From Bradyrhizobium rifense (lineage in GTDB: Bacteria; Pseudomonadota; Alphaproteobacteria; Rhizobiales; Xanthobacteraceae), in contig NZ_VSSS01000030.1 of NCBI RefSeq assembly GCF_008123425.1, positions 213,532-277,531 of the forward strand: a stretch of DNA of 64,000 nucleotides. The letters run 5' to 3'. Shown here piece after piece: positions 44,155 through 53,296 of the stretch. The first letter of the stretch is position 1; each line of letters begins with the position of its first letter. The translations under genes and the position numbers were made by a program. Below the pieces are notes generated by a model. It did no database searches. It saw only the letters and a program-made list of their open reading frames with translations, and had not been told where the DNA came from.

Positions 44155-44568
44155 TTAGGTGTCGTTCCTCTGGTCGAAGCGCGTCCGCGCGCCCTCGATC
44201 TCCGGCAGATGCGCAAACGCCCATTGGCCGAGCGCCTGCACGGGGTCGGCGAGCCCGCGACCGAGTTCTGTCAATTCATAATCGACCCGTGGCGGAATGG
44301 TCGGAAACACCGTCCGTGTCACCAGCCCGTCCCGCTCGAGCCCGCGCAAGGTCAGGGTCAGCATCCGCTGCGAGATGCCGTCAATGATGCGCTTGAGCTC
44401 GTTGAAGCGCTTTGGTCCGTCGCCAAGCGTCATGATGACGAACACGCTCCATTTGTCGCCGACGCGCGAGAGCACCGAGGCGACGCCGCGACAGCCGGCG
44501 TGGTTGGGATCCGGCCGCGTCGGAGGGGCAGGCAAATCGATGTGTGCAGGTTTCAATGATGTGCTCAT
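44155..44568 (-). CDS. HxlR-family transcriptional regulator (1)
   Basis: 137 residues from the ATG at 44566-44568 (the frame is open to 44613). The winged HTH has the HxlR pattern CRGVASVLSRVGDKWSVFVI, LGDGPKRFNELKRIIDGISQ, RMLTLTLRGLERDGLVTR and VDYELTELGRGL. The early Cys before the HTH could be the redox sensor used by quinone-sensing HxlR proteins. Divergent from azoR with 83 bp between, so it very probably represses azoR. Confidence 0.92.
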   Translation of the reverse strand: MSTSLKPAHIDLPAPPTRPDPNHAGCRGVASVLSRVGDKWSVFVIMTLGDGPKRFNELKRIIDGISQRMLTLTLRGLERDGLVTRTVFPTIPPRVDYELTELGRGLADPVQALGQWAFAHLPEIEGARTRFDQRNDT

Positions 44569-44651
44569 GGCCCAAAAATGTGCGTTCTTGCAGGGATTTC
44601 GACAGTCACTCATGTAGTGCGGGTTACAAATCTATACCATGGGTGACCCAA

Positions 44652-45260
44652 ATGAAACTCCTCCATATCGACTCCAGCGTGCTCGGCCCCCACTCCGTCT
44701 CCAGGCAGGTTTCCGCTGCCATCGTCGACCGGCTGCGACAGGCAACCCCGTCGCTCGACATCGTCTACCGCGACCTGACCCAGATCCCGCTCGCCCACCT
44801 CTCCGGATCGCACCTTGCAGCCGCCCAGGGCGCACCCGCGCCTGCGGAACTCGGACCTGACCTTGCCGCGAGCGCGGCCGTGCTGAACGAGTTCCTCGCG
44901 GCCGATATCGTCGTGATCGGCGCGCCGATGTACAATTTCACGCTTCCGAGCCAGCTCAAGGCCTGGATCGATCGCATTCTGGTGGCGGGAAAGACGTTCA
45001 AATACGACGCCAACGGACCGCAGGGCCTCGCCGGCGGCAAGCGCGTGATCGTTGCGATCTCGCGCGGCGGCTATTACGGCGCGGGCTCGCCGGCCGCAGC
45101 GCTGGAGCATCTCGAAACATACCTGCGCGGCGTATTCGGCTTCATCGGCATCCAAAATCCGGAATTCATCATCGCCGATGGCATCCAGGTTGGCCCGGAC
45201 CATCGCGAGAAGTCGCTGGCGAACGCGCTCCAGGCGGCAACCAGCCTGCGCGCGGCGTAA
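44652..45260 (+). CDS. azoR: FMN-dependent NADH-azoreductase / quinone reductase
   Basis: 202 residues from the ATG at 44652. Flavodoxin-like fold: MKLLHIDSSVLGPHSVSRQV (phosphate loop), then IVVIGAPMYNFTLPSQLKAW, the flavin-binding region typical of AzoR, and KRVIVAISRGGYYG. AzoR enzymes reduce azo dyes and, physiologically, quinones. Divergent HxlR gene fits the quinone-stress regulation known for yodB/azoR pairs in Bacillus (analogy). Confidence 0.93.
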   Translation: MKLLHIDSSVLGPHSVSRQVSAAIVDRLRQATPSLDIVYRDLTQIPLAHLSGSHLAAAQGAPAPAELGPDLAASAAVLNEFLAADIVVIGAPMYNFTLPSQLKAWIDRILVAGKTFKYDANGPQGLAGGKRVIVAISRGGYYGAGSPAAALEHLETYLRGVFGFIGIQNPEFIIADGIQVGPDHREKSLANALQAATSLRAA

Positions 45261-45318
45261 ACCTTAAGCCAACGACAGCCGCTGCCGGACTCCGGCGGCG
45301 GCTGACAGCTCGCGTGAA

Positions 45319-45501
45319 CTAAAACCAGGCGCCCTGCACACCCAGGATCACGGCGAGGAGCGAAATGAAAAGCCCGATGCCGGAGAAGATGACGACCCCG
45401 ATGAACTCTGACGTGTCGGAGTGCTTGGCCGGGACTGCGGAACGTTCGGTGTAAATACGCGGTGCTGAAATCGGAGAATAAATACGAGCTGCCTTTGGCA
45501 T
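45319..45501 (-). CDS. 60-residue single-span membrane protein
   Basis: ATG at 45499-45501 with AAGGAG eight bases upstream. MPKAARIYSPISAPRIYTER, a polar stretch, then FIGVVIFSGIGLFISLLAVI, one C-terminal membrane helix. The strong ribosome site favours a real gene. Similar short proteins occur in Bradyrhizobium (from memory); function unknown. Confidence 0.7.
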   Translation of the reverse strand: MPKAARIYSPISAPRIYTERSAVPAKHSDTSEFIGVVIFSGIGLFISLLAVILGVQGAWF

Positions 45502-45675
45502 AACGGGCTCCTTCAAAATGAGTCTTATGACCCCTGCCCGTAGAAAGGTCTTGGCAGCACCCGCGAAGGTTCAATGCATCAAGCAAGCTTCAGGAAATAC
45601 ATCCCGTGAGATGTGGGAACCGACCGGCGCAACCGTGTCTCGCGCGCCGGCCGATTCAATTTTCACTTCACTTGA

Positions 45676-46449
45676 TCAACCGCGATAGATCGGCGCGCCG
45701 GCTGGCGATCCGGTCGAACCACCATCGACGAAGATCTCCGCACTCGTGACATGTGCAGAATCATCCGAGGCGAGGAACAGCACCGTCTTCGAAATGTGAT
45801 CCACTTCACCAATGCGCCCAAGTGGAGTCGTCTTGGCGATGCGGCCCTCCAGCACGGCGAATGCCTGTTCCGTCGGTGCCGCGCCCTTCCAGATCGGCGT
45901 GCGGATCGCGCCCGGCGCCACCACATTGACGCGGATGCCGCGCGGCGAAAGCTCTGAGGCGAGCACGCGCGCCATCCCGCGCACGCCGGCCTTGCTGGCG
46001 GCGTAGGCCGCATAACCGGGATTGCCGAGCACTGAGATCACCGACCCGTTGAGGATAATGGATGCGCCGTCATTGAGATGCGGTAGTGCCGCCTGCACGG
46101 TGAAGAAGACCGCGGTCAAATTGGTGCGGATCACCTGCTCGAACGCCGCGAGCGTGGTGCCGCCGACCGGCGTGTTGCCGGGAATGCCGGCATTGGCGAA
46201 CACGATGTCGAGCTTGCCGAATGTTGCGACCGCCTGCGCAATCGCCTTTTCCGTTGCGGCGATGTCGGTGATGTCGGCTTCGACCGCAAGGCCGTTCGGC
46301 CCGAGCTCTTTCGCCGCGGCCGCCAGCGTCTCCTTGTTGCGTCCGGTGATCACGACCTTCGCGCCCTCGGCCACGAACAGCTTCGCCGTCGCCAGTCCAA
46401 TGCCGCTGTTGCCGCCAGTGATCAGTGCCGTCTTGTTCTTCAGCCTCAT
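45676..46449 (-). CDS. short-chain dehydrogenase/reductase
   Basis: 257 residues from the ATG at 46447-46449 with GGAGG upstream. Classical SDR: TGGNSGIGLATAKLF (NAD(P) loop), NAGIPGN, Ser in LNGSVISVLG, YAAYAASKAGVRGMA (YxxxK) and a C-terminal DGGSTG. Basic residues after the second strand (VITGRNKETL) suggest NADPH preference. Divergent from an HxlR regulator, its likely controller. Substrate unknown. Confidence 0.93.
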   Translation of the reverse strand: MRLKNKTALITGGNSGIGLATAKLFVAEGAKVVITGRNKETLAAAAKELGPNGLAVEADITDIAATEKAIAQAVATFGKLDIVFANAGIPGNTPVGGTTLAAFEQVIRTNLTAVFFTVQAALPHLNDGASIILNGSVISVLGNPGYAAYAASKAGVRGMARVLASELSPRGIRVNVVAPGAIRTPIWKGAAPTEQAFAVLEGRIAKTTPLGRIGEVDHISKTVLFLASDDSAHVTSAEIFVDGGSTGSPAGAPIYRG

Positions 46450-46463
46450 GCTCGCCTCCAGTG

Positions 46464-46478
46464 GTTTCATAATGAAAC
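46464..46478. promoter_or_regulatory. 15-bp palindromic operator candidate
   Basis: GTTTCATAATGAAAC, symmetric around one central base, located 15 bp upstream of the SDR start. A related half-match GGTTTTATAATGCAACC follows at 46501-46517 over the HxlR promoter. Size and position fit an HxlR dimer site. Confidence 0.6.
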
Positions 46479-46482
46479 TATG

Positions 46483-46511
46483 TTGCCATCTAGGCCGATT
46501 GGTTTTATAAT
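46483..46511 (+). promoter_or_regulatory. sigma-70 type promoter of the HxlR gene
   Basis: TTGCCA (46483-46488), 17-bp spacer, TATAAT (46506-46511). Transcription would start near 46518, 50 bp before the ATG at 46569. Confidence 0.7.
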
Positions 46512-46568
46512 GCAACCACAAAAGCGCGTGATCCGCCCGAACTCGGGCGAATGCGACAGGGCCGCACG

Positions 46569-47036
46569 ATGGTGAAACGAACGAGTTTTGAGGGTGACGG
46601 TTGCCCGGTCGCGCGATCGCTGGAGGCGATTGGGGACTGGTGGACGCTCCTGATCATTCGCGAGGCGATGCTCGGTCTGCGCCGCTTTGGCGAGTTTCAG
46701 AGCAAGCTCGGCATGGCCAAGAACATCTTGTCGGCGCGGCTGCGATCAATGCTCGACCATGGCATTCTGGCGATGGTCCCCGCGTCCGACGGCAGCGCCT
46801 ACCAGGAATATGTGCTGACGCCGAAGGGACGCGGCCTCTTCCCGATCCTGGTCGCGCTCCGGCAATGGAGCGAGGAGTTCGACGATACGCCCGAGGAGAT
46901 CGACACCATCATGATCGATCGCGCCAAAGGCCGCCCGGTGAAGAAGCTCGAACTGCACGCCGAGGATGGACGGCTGCTCAGCCTGGCCGATATCACCCTG
47001 AAGCCGCGACCGGCACCGCGGCGGCGGTCGGCTTGA
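46569..47036 (+). CDS. HxlR-family transcriptional regulator (2)
   Basis: 155 residues from the ATG at 46569. MVKRTSFEGDGCPVARSLEA, IGDWWTLLIIREAMLGLRRF, EFQSKLGMAKNILSARLRSM and EYVLTPKGRGLFPILVALRQW give the HxlR winged helix with the conserved Cys-Pro near residue 12. Divergent from the SDR gene with palindromic sites in the gap. Confidence 0.92.
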   Translation: MVKRTSFEGDGCPVARSLEAIGDWWTLLIIREAMLGLRRFGEFQSKLGMAKNILSARLRSMLDHGILAMVPASDGSAYQEYVLTPKGRGLFPILVALRQWSEEFDDTPEEIDTIMIDRAKGRPVKKLELHAEDGRLLSLADITLKPRPAPRRRSA

Positions 47037-47063
47037 TGATGGTACGCAGCCGCCACACCCGTC

Positions 47064-47137
47064 CATTGCGAGCGTAGCGAAGCAATCCAGACTGCCTTCG
47101 CGGAAAGACTCTGGATTGCTTCGCTACGCTCGCAATG
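47064..47137. repeat. extragenic palindromic repeat, copy 1
   Basis: Perfect 28-bp arms, beginning CATTGCGAGCGTAGCGAAGC (47064-47091) and complementary at 47110-47137, separated by 18 nt. The arms contain GAAGCAATCCAG, shared with copy 2 at 57945-58030. It lies in the space after the HxlR gene. Confidence 0.88.
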
Positions 47138-47164
47138 ACGTGGTTAGAGCGGCGCGCTCCCATC

Positions 47165-47225
47165 CATCCCCGTCACCCTGAGGTGCTCGCCTCTTCGGCG
47201 AGCCTCGAAGGGCGACGGCCCGGCT
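47165..47225. repeat. candidate extragenic repeat with GCTCGCC hairpin
   Basis: Contains GCTCGCC...GGCGAGC around a TCTT loop within CACCCTGAGGTGCTCGCC and GCCTCGAAGGGCGACGG. This wording is a common interspersed sequence of Bradyrhizobium genomes as I remember them. Only one copy was noticed in this window. Confidence 0.5.
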
Positions 47226-47244
47226 GCATCTCGGCCGGCCACCC

Positions 47245-47493
47245 CTACGACAGCTTGCGCTTGCTCCGCAGACGCAAATGCTCGTCGGCCTCGAGCTTGG
47301 TCATGCCCAGAAGATAATGCAGCACATCGAGCTTGTGCCGCTCGGCGAGCTTGCGCAATGCGCCCGCCTGCTCGGCGATGAAGGCCACGGCTTCATCGAC
47401 GCCGCCCTCCCCCGGTTCCTCGTTGCGCGAGCCTCCCCGCGCGCCTGTTGCGGCGCGCGCCCGTTTCTTTCCTGGCTTTGCCACCAGCCCCAC
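47245..47493 (-). CDS. 82-residue conserved-looking small protein
   Basis: Starts at GTG 47493 (or 47484). An N-terminal basic, Gly/Ala-rich tail precedes a helical region EAVAFIAEQAGALRKLAERH and KLDVLHYLLGMTKLEADEHL, ending LRSKRKLS. The amphipathic second half looks coding rather than shadow. Cytosolic; function unknown. Divergent from topA. Confidence 0.65.
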   Translation of the reverse strand: MGLVAKPGKKRARAATGARGGSRNEEPGEGGVDEAVAFIAEQAGALRKLAERHKLDVLHYLLGMTKLEADEHLRLRSKRKLS

Positions 47494-47710
47494 CCGAATC
47501 CATGCCCCGCGGAAACATTACGCCGACACCGGCCACAACTCCAAGGTGGTATTTCGCAACTTTCTCGATATGAAACTTTTCCCATTCCGCGGGCTTTCAA
47601 CACCCTTCGATTTGACAGCGAGGGCCTCACCACCCATGTTCGGGTCGAAAGGGCCGATCCGAATCTCGTCGATTTCGGCCCAATATTTCCCCGTAAGTTA
47701 CTGGAACTAC

Positions 47711-50470
47711 ATGAATATCGTCATTGTGGAGTCGCCGGCGAAAGCCAAGACGATCAACAAGTATTTGGGCTCGTCCTACGAGGTTCTGGCCTCGTTCGGC
47801 CATGTCCGCGACTTGCCGGCGAAGAACGGTTCCGTCGATCCCGACGCCAATTTCAAGATGATCTGGGAGATCGACCCCAAGGCGGCAGGCCGGCTCAACG
47901 ACATCGCCAAGTCCCTGAAGGGCGCCGACCGCCTGATTCTCGCGACCGACCCTGATCGCGAGGGCGAGGCCATCTCCTGGCACGTGCTGGAGGTGTTGAA
48001 AGAGAAGCGCGCGCTGAAGGACCACAAGATCGAGCGCGTGGTGTTCAACGCCATCACCAAGCAGGCGGTCACGGACGCGATGAAGCATCCGCGCCAGATC
48101 GACGGCGCGCTGGTCGACGCCTATATGGCGCGCCGGGCGCTCGACTATCTGGTCGGCTTCACCCTCTCCCCCGTGCTGTGGCGCAAGCTGCCGGGCGCCC
48201 GTTCGGCCGGCCGCGTGCAGTCGGTGGCGCTGCGGCTGGTCTGCGACCGCGAGCTCGAGATCGAGAAGTTCGTTGCGCGCGAATATTGGTCGCTGATCGC
48301 GACCCTGCTGACGCCACGCGGTGATGCCTTCGAGGCCCGTCTTGTCGGCGCCGACGGCAAGAAGATCCAGCGCCTCGACATCGGCACCGGCGCGGAAGCC
48401 GAAGACTTCAAGAAGGCGCTGGAAACAGCCGCCTACGCCGTGACCGCGGTCGATGCAAAGCCGGCTCGCCGCAATCCGCAGGCGCCCTTCACCACGTCGA
48501 CCTTGCAGCAGGAAGCCAGCCGCAAATACGGCTTTGCGCCCGCGCACACAATGCGCATCGCCCAGCGCCTTTATGAAGGCATCGACATCGGCGGCGAGAC
48601 CACCGGACTCATTACTTATATGCGTACCGACGGCGTGCAGATCGATCCGTCCGCGATCACCCAGGCGCGCAAGGTGATCGGCGAGGATTACGGCAACGCC
48701 TACGTGCCGGACGCCCCGCGCCAGTACCAGGCCAAGGCCAAGAACGCCCAGGAAGCGCACGAAGCGATCCGCCCGACCGACATGTCGCGCCGCCCCGACA
48801 GCATGAGCCGCAAGCTCGATGCCGATCAGGCGCGACTCTATGAGCTGATCTGGAAGCGCACCATCGCGAGCCAGATGGAATCGGCCGAGCTCGAGCGCAC
48901 CACCGTCGACATCAATGCGAAGGCAGGTGCGCGCACGCTGGAGCTGCGCGCCACCGGCCAGGTCATCAAGTTCGACGGCTTCCTCGCCCTCTACCAGGAA
49001 GGCCGCGACGACGAGGAGGACGAGGATTCCCGCCGCCTGCCCGCGATGAGCCCGAACGATGCGCTCAAGCGGCAGTCGCTCGCCGTCACCCAGCATTTCA
49101 CCGAGCCGCCGCCGCGGTTCTCCGAGGCCTCGCTGGTCAAGCGCATGGAAGAGCTCGGCATCGGCCGGCCCTCGACTTATGCCTCGATCCTCCAGGTCCT
49201 GAAGGACCGCGGCTACGTCAAGCTGGAGAAGAAGCGCCTGCATGGCGAGGACAAGGGCCGCGTCGTGGTCGCGTTCCTCGAAAGCTTCTTTGCCCGCTAC
49301 GTCGAATACGACTTCACCGCCAATCTGGAGGAGCAGCTCGACCGCATCTCCAACAACGAGATCTCCTGGCAGCAGGTGCTGAAGGATTTCTGGACCGGCT
49401 TCATCGGCGCCGTCGACGAGATCAAGGATCTGCGCGTGGCGCAGGTGCTTGATGTGCTCGACGACCTGCTCGGACAGCACATTTATCCGCCGCGCGCCGA
49501 TGGCGGCGACATCAGGCAGTGCCCGAGCTGCGGCAACGGCCGGCTAAACCTCAAGGCCGGCAAGTTCGGTGCCTTCGTCGGATGCTCGAACTATCCGGAA
49601 TGCCGCTACACCCGACAGCTCGCCGCCGACAGCGAGACCACCGCGGACCGTTCGCTCGGCCAGGATCCTGATACGGGTCGCGATGTCTGGGTCAAGGCCG
49701 GCCGCTTTGGCCCCTACATCCAGCTCGGCGAGCAGAAGGATTATGAGGAAGGCGAGAAGCCGAAGCGCGCGGGCATCCCGAAGGGCACCCCGCCTGGCGA
49801 TGTCGAGCTCGAGCTTGCGCTGAAACTGCTGTCGCTGCCGCGCGAGATCGGCAAGCATCCGGAGACCGGTGAGCCGATCACGGCAGGCCTCGGCCGCTTC
49901 GGGCCGTTCGTGAAGCACGAGAAGACCTACGCCAGCTTAGAAGCCGGCGACGAGGTGTTCGACATCGGCCTCAATCGCGCGGTCACGCTGATCGCGGAGA
50001 AGGTCGCCAAGGGCCCGAACCGGCGCTTTGGTGCTGATCCCGGCAAGGCGATCGGTGATCATCCGACGCTCGGCACCGTCACCGTGAAGAGCGGCCGCTA
50101 CGGCGCCTATGTCACCGCGGGCGGCGTCAACGCGACGATCCCGGCGGAGTTCGAGAAGGACACGGTGACGTTGCCGCAGGCGATCGCGCTGATCGACGAG
50201 CGCGCGGCCAAGGGCGGCGGCAAGAAGCCCAAGAAGGCAGCAAGGCCGGCCAAGGCCAAGAAGACCGCTGCGAAGGCTGCGGATGGTGACGAGGCCGCGC
50301 CGAAGAAGAAACCGGCCGCGAAGAAAGCCGCGGCCAAAACCAAATCCGAATCCACCAGCAAGGCACGCGCAGCCGTGTCGTCGACCGCCAAGACTTCAGC
50401 AGTCAAGACGTCGCCGACCAAGGCGCCCGCCGCCAAAGCTCCGGCCAAGAAGAGTGCCGGCACGACTTAA
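47711..50470 (+). CDS. topA: DNA topoisomerase I
   Basis: 919 residues from the ATG at 47711. Relaxes negative supercoils by single-strand passage. Toprim domain MNIVIVESPAKAKTINKYLG and ATDPDREGEAISWHV (DxD acidic site); active-site Tyr in GLITYMRTDGVQID (about residue 303); MEELGIGRPSTYASIL. One Cys4 zinc ribbon (CPSCGNGRLNLKAGKFGAFV...PEC), three further FGPF/FGPY repeats, then an ~80-residue Lys/Ala tail (KKAARPAKAKKTAAKAADGD) that probably binds DNA. Followed by rnr after 8 bp. Confidence 0.97.
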   Translation: MNIVIVESPAKAKTINKYLGSSYEVLASFGHVRDLPAKNGSVDPDANFKMIWEIDPKAAGRLNDIAKSLKGADRLILATDPDREGEAISWHVLEVLKEKRALKDHKIERVVFNAITKQAVTDAMKHPRQIDGALVDAYMARRALDYLVGFTLSPVLWRKLPGARSAGRVQSVALRLVCDRELEIEKFVAREYWSLIATLLTPRGDAFEARLVGADGKKIQRLDIGTGAEAEDFKKALETAAYAVTAVDAKPARRNPQAPFTTSTLQQEASRKYGFAPAHTMRIAQRLYEGIDIGGETTGLITYMRTDGVQIDPSAITQARKVIGEDYGNAYVPDAPRQYQAKAKNAQEAHEAIRPTDMSRRPDSMSRKLDADQARLYELIWKRTIASQMESAELERTTVDINAKAGARTLELRATGQVIKFDGFLALYQEGRDDEEDEDSRRLPAMSPNDALKRQSLAVTQHFTEPPPRFSEASLVKRMEELGIGRPSTYASILQVLKDRGYVKLEKKRLHGEDKGRVVVAFLESFFARYVEYDFTANLEEQLDRISNNEISWQQVLKDFWTGFIGAVDEIKDLRVAQVLDVLDDLLGQHIYPPRADGGDIRQCPSCGNGRLNLKAGKFGAFVGCSNYPECRYTRQLAADSETTADRSLGQDPDTGRDVWVKAGRFGPYIQLGEQKDYEEGEKPKRAGIPKGTPPGDVELELALKLLSLPREIGKHPETGEPITAGLGRFGPFVKHEKTYASLEAGDEVFDIGLNRAVTLIAEKVAKGPNRRFGADPGKAIGDHPTLGTVTVKSGRYGAYVTAGGVNATIPAEFEKDTVTLPQAIALIDERAAKGGGKKPKKAARPAKAKKTAAKAADGDEAAPKKKPAAKKAAAKTKSESTSKARAAVSSTAKTSAVKTSPTKAPAAKAPAKKSAGTT

Positions 50471-50478
50471 GAGGTTAA

Positions 50479-52830
50479 GTGAAACGCAAGAATGACCATG
50501 GCTTTCCCGAGCGGAGCGCCATTGTCGCCTTCATCAAGGCACATCCAGGAAAGGTCGGGACCCGCGAGATTGCGCGCGAGTTCGGCCTGAAGAACGCCGA
50601 TCGCATCGAGCTCAAGCGCCTGCTGCGCGAGCTCGCTGACGACGGCACCATCAAGAAAAAACGCCACACGGTCTCCGAGCCGGACAGCCTGCCGACGACG
50701 CTGGTCGCCGACATCACCGGCCGCGATTCTGACGGCGAGCTGATCGCCGCTCCCAGCGAATGGGACGAGGTCGAGAGCGGCGAACCGCCAAAAATCCTGA
50801 TCGCAATGCCGCGCCGGCCAAAGCCTGGCACGACCGCCGGCGTCGGCGACCGCGTGCTGCTGCGGGTCGAGCCGACCAACGAGACCGAAGGTCCGGCCTA
50901 TCGCGGCCACATCATCAAGGTCTTCGACAAGACCAAGAGCCGCATCCTCGGCGTCTTCCGCAGCCTTCCCGAAGGCGGCGGACGGCTGATCCCGGTTGAC
51001 AAGAAGTCCGCCGACCGCGAGCTGAACATCGCCGCGGCTGATACGCGCGGCGCCCAGGACGGCGACCTCGTCAGCGTCGACATCGTCCGCACGCGCAGCT
51101 TTGGGCTGGCCTCAGGCCGGGTCAAGGAGAAGCTCGGCTCGGTCAAATCGGAGAAGGCGATCAGCCTGATCGCGATCTACGCCCACGACATCCCCTTGCA
51201 ATTCTCCTCCGCTGCGGAGCGCGAAGCGGAGGCCGCAGAGCCCGCAAACCTGAAGGGCCGCGAGGACTGGCGCGACGTCCCGCTCGTCACCATCGATCCG
51301 CCTGACGCCAAGGACCACGACGACGCGGTGCATGCGCAGCCAGACCCGGATCCGAACAACAGAGGCGGCTTCATCGTCGACGTCGCCATTGCGGATGTGA
51401 GCTTCTACGTGCAGCCGGGCACCGCGCTCGACGGCGCCGCGCTCGACCGCGGCAACTCGGTCTATTTCCCCGACCGCGTCGTGCCGATGCTGCCCGAGCG
51501 CATCTCCAACAATCTCTGCTCGCTGGTCCCGGGCGAGCCGCGCGGCGCGCTCGCGGTGCGGATGATCATTGCGCCTGATGGCCGCAAGCGTTCGCACTCA
51601 TTCCATCGCATCCTGATGCGCTCGGCCGCCAAGCTGAGCTACGCGCAGGCGCAGGCCGCGATCGACGGACGGCCTGATGACACCACCGGCCCCCTGCTCG
51701 ATCCGATCCTGAAGCCGCTCTATGCGGCTTACGCCTGCGTCAAGCGCGCGCGCGACGAGCGCGATCCGCTCAATCTCGATCTGCCCGAGCGCAAGATCCT
51801 CCTGAAGAGTGATGGCACCGTTGATCGTGTCGTCATTCCCCAAAGGCTCGATGCGCACAAGCTGATCGAGGAGTTCATGATCCTCGCCAACGTGGCGGCA
51901 GCCGAGATGCTGGAGAAGAAATCGCTGCCGCTGATCTACCGCGTGCATGACGAGCCGACGCTGGAGAAGGTCCACGCGCTCCAGGAATTTCTGAAGACAC
52001 TCGACGTGCCGTTCGCGAAAGGCGGCGCGTTGCGCCCCGCTCTGTTCAACCGCGTGCTGGCGCAGCTCGAAGGCCATGACCACTTCCCGCTGGTGAGCGA
52101 GGTGGTGCTGCGCGCGCAGGCGCAGGCCGAATATTCGTCGGAGAATTACGGTCATTTCGGCCTGAATTTGCGCCGCTATGCGCATTTCACCTCGCCGATC
52201 CGCCGCTATGCCGACCTCGTCGTGCACCGCGCACTGGTCCGCGCGCTCGGGCTCGGCGAAGGCGCCCTGCCCGACAGCGAGACGGCGGAAACCCTCGCCG
52301 AAGTCGCCGCGCATATTTCGCTGACCGAGCGGCGCGCGATGAAGGCCGAGCGCGAGACCGTCGACCGCCTGATCGCGCATCACCTCGCCGACCGCATCGG
52401 CGCGAGTTTTCAGGGGCGCGTCTCCGGCGTCACCCGCGCCGGCCTGTTCGTCAAGCTGAGTGAGACCGGCGCCGACGGGTTGATCCCGATCCGATCCCTT
52501 GGCACGGAATATTTCAACTATGACGAGGGCCGCCACGCACTGGTCGGCACGCGCACCCGCACCATGTACCAGCTCGGCGATGTCGTCGACGTCCGTCTGA
52601 TCGAGGCAGCCCCCATCGCGGGCGCGCTGCGTTTTGAGCTGCTGTCGTCATCCAGCGAGACCGCGCCGCGCGACCGCAGGCAGGCTGGCCCGCAGCGCCG
52701 TCCCTCGCTCAAGGCGCAGCCCGGACGCAGCCCAGACAGAAAACGCAAGCCGCCGAAGCCAAAGCCCGGCAAGAAGAGCAAAGGCAAGAACAAGGGGAAA
52801 GGTGGGGGACAGAAGGGCAAGGCATGGTGA
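50479..52830 (+). CDS. rnr: ribonuclease R
   Basis: 783 residues from a GTG at 50479 (GAGG four bases upstream). Processive 3'-5' exoribonuclease able to degrade structured RNA. An N-terminal winged-helix-like region, cold-shock-like domains, then the RNB catalytic core: TIDPPDAKDHDDAVHA (Mg-binding Asp cluster), YFPDRVVPMLPERISNNLCS, then YGHFGLNLRRYAHFTSPIRR. An S1 domain and a Lys-rich C-tail (KPKPGKKSKGKNKGKGGG) follow. Overlaps the DUF983 gene by 7 bases. Confidence 0.96.
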   Translation: MKRKNDHGFPERSAIVAFIKAHPGKVGTREIAREFGLKNADRIELKRLLRELADDGTIKKKRHTVSEPDSLPTTLVADITGRDSDGELIAAPSEWDEVESGEPPKILIAMPRRPKPGTTAGVGDRVLLRVEPTNETEGPAYRGHIIKVFDKTKSRILGVFRSLPEGGGRLIPVDKKSADRELNIAAADTRGAQDGDLVSVDIVRTRSFGLASGRVKEKLGSVKSEKAISLIAIYAHDIPLQFSSAAEREAEAAEPANLKGREDWRDVPLVTIDPPDAKDHDDAVHAQPDPDPNNRGGFIVDVAIADVSFYVQPGTALDGAALDRGNSVYFPDRVVPMLPERISNNLCSLVPGEPRGALAVRMIIAPDGRKRSHSFHRILMRSAAKLSYAQAQAAIDGRPDDTTGPLLDPILKPLYAAYACVKRARDERDPLNLDLPERKILLKSDGTVDRVVIPQRLDAHKLIEEFMILANVAAAEMLEKKSLPLIYRVHDEPTLEKVHALQEFLKTLDVPFAKGGALRPALFNRVLAQLEGHDHFPLVSEVVLRAQAQAEYSSENYGHFGLNLRRYAHFTSPIRRYADLVVHRALVRALGLGEGALPDSETAETLAEVAAHISLTERRAMKAERETVDRLIAHHLADRIGASFQGRVSGVTRAGLFVKLSETGADGLIPIRSLGTEYFNYDEGRHALVGTRTRTMYQLGDVVDVRLIEAAPIAGALRFELLSSSSETAPRDRRQAGPQRRPSLKAQPGRSPDRKRKPPKPKPGKKSKGKNKGKGGGQKGKAW

Positions 52831-53264
52831 CCATGAGCGCAGCCCCAAAGATCTGGACACGCGAGACCGGCCTCGTCGAGAAGCGCGACGTCTGGGCGGC
52901 GATGAGGCGGGGCTTTCGCGGCCGCTGCCCGCGCTGCGGCCAGGGAAAATTGTTCCGCGCCTTCCTGAAGACGGCGGACAATTGCGCAACATGCAGCCTC
53001 GACTTCACGCCACACCGCGCCGACGATTTGCCCGCCTATCTCGTGATCGTCATCGTCGGCCACATCACTGTGCCAGCCATTTTGTGGATCGAGACCAATT
53101 ACACGACGCCGGGCTGGCTCACCTTCGCCGCCTATTTGCCCTTCACCCTCTTCGCCTCGCTCGGGCTGTTGCAGCCGGTGAAGGGAGCTGTGGTCGGCTT
53201 GCAATGGGCTCTGCGCATGCACGGGTTTGACGACAACCCGCCGGATGGTATTCCGCCGGTGTAA
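52824..53264 (+). CDS. DUF983 membrane protein
   Basis: 146 residues. N-terminal zinc-knuckle-like Cys pattern RGRCPRCGQGKLFRAFLKTA...CATCSLDF, followed by two membrane helices (YLVIVIVGHITVPAILWIET and FAAYLPFTLFASLGLLQPVK). DUF983 proteins follow rnr in many alphaproteobacteria, but their role is unknown. Its ATG overlaps the rnr stop. Confidence 0.9.
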   Translation: MVTMSAAPKIWTRETGLVEKRDVWAAMRRGFRGRCPRCGQGKLFRAFLKTADNCATCSLDFTPHRADDLPAYLVIVIVGHITVPAILWIETNYTTPGWLTFAAYLPFTLFASLGLLQPVKGAVVGLQWALRMHGFDDNPPDGIPPV

Positions 53265-53296
53265 GCAAAATAAATAAAAGCAGTTTGGGTGAGGAC

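Larger units (their letters stand above)
39095..44158 (+). pseudogene. dprA: dprA, split by an IS1595-family element and frameshifted twice
   Basis: DprA loads RecA on incoming single-stranded DNA. The 5' piece starts at GTG 39095 (AAGGAG upstream) and reads LTEADRIDRLRLIRSDNVGP to 39183. It resumes after the element at 43122 with FRSLVDHFGSARAALERLPD and the Rossmann core VGSRNASGAGLKFAGQLARE, ISGLARGVDQAAH, RRNRLISGAALGVVVVEA. At 43773-43777 two bases are missing (ITA then MAAEQGREVFAVPGSP in another frame). At 44025-44032 a run of six C has one extra base, after which the expected end (SIDDLVRMSG...GGLVSLL) is again shifted. Stop at 44156-44158. Confidence 0.92.
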
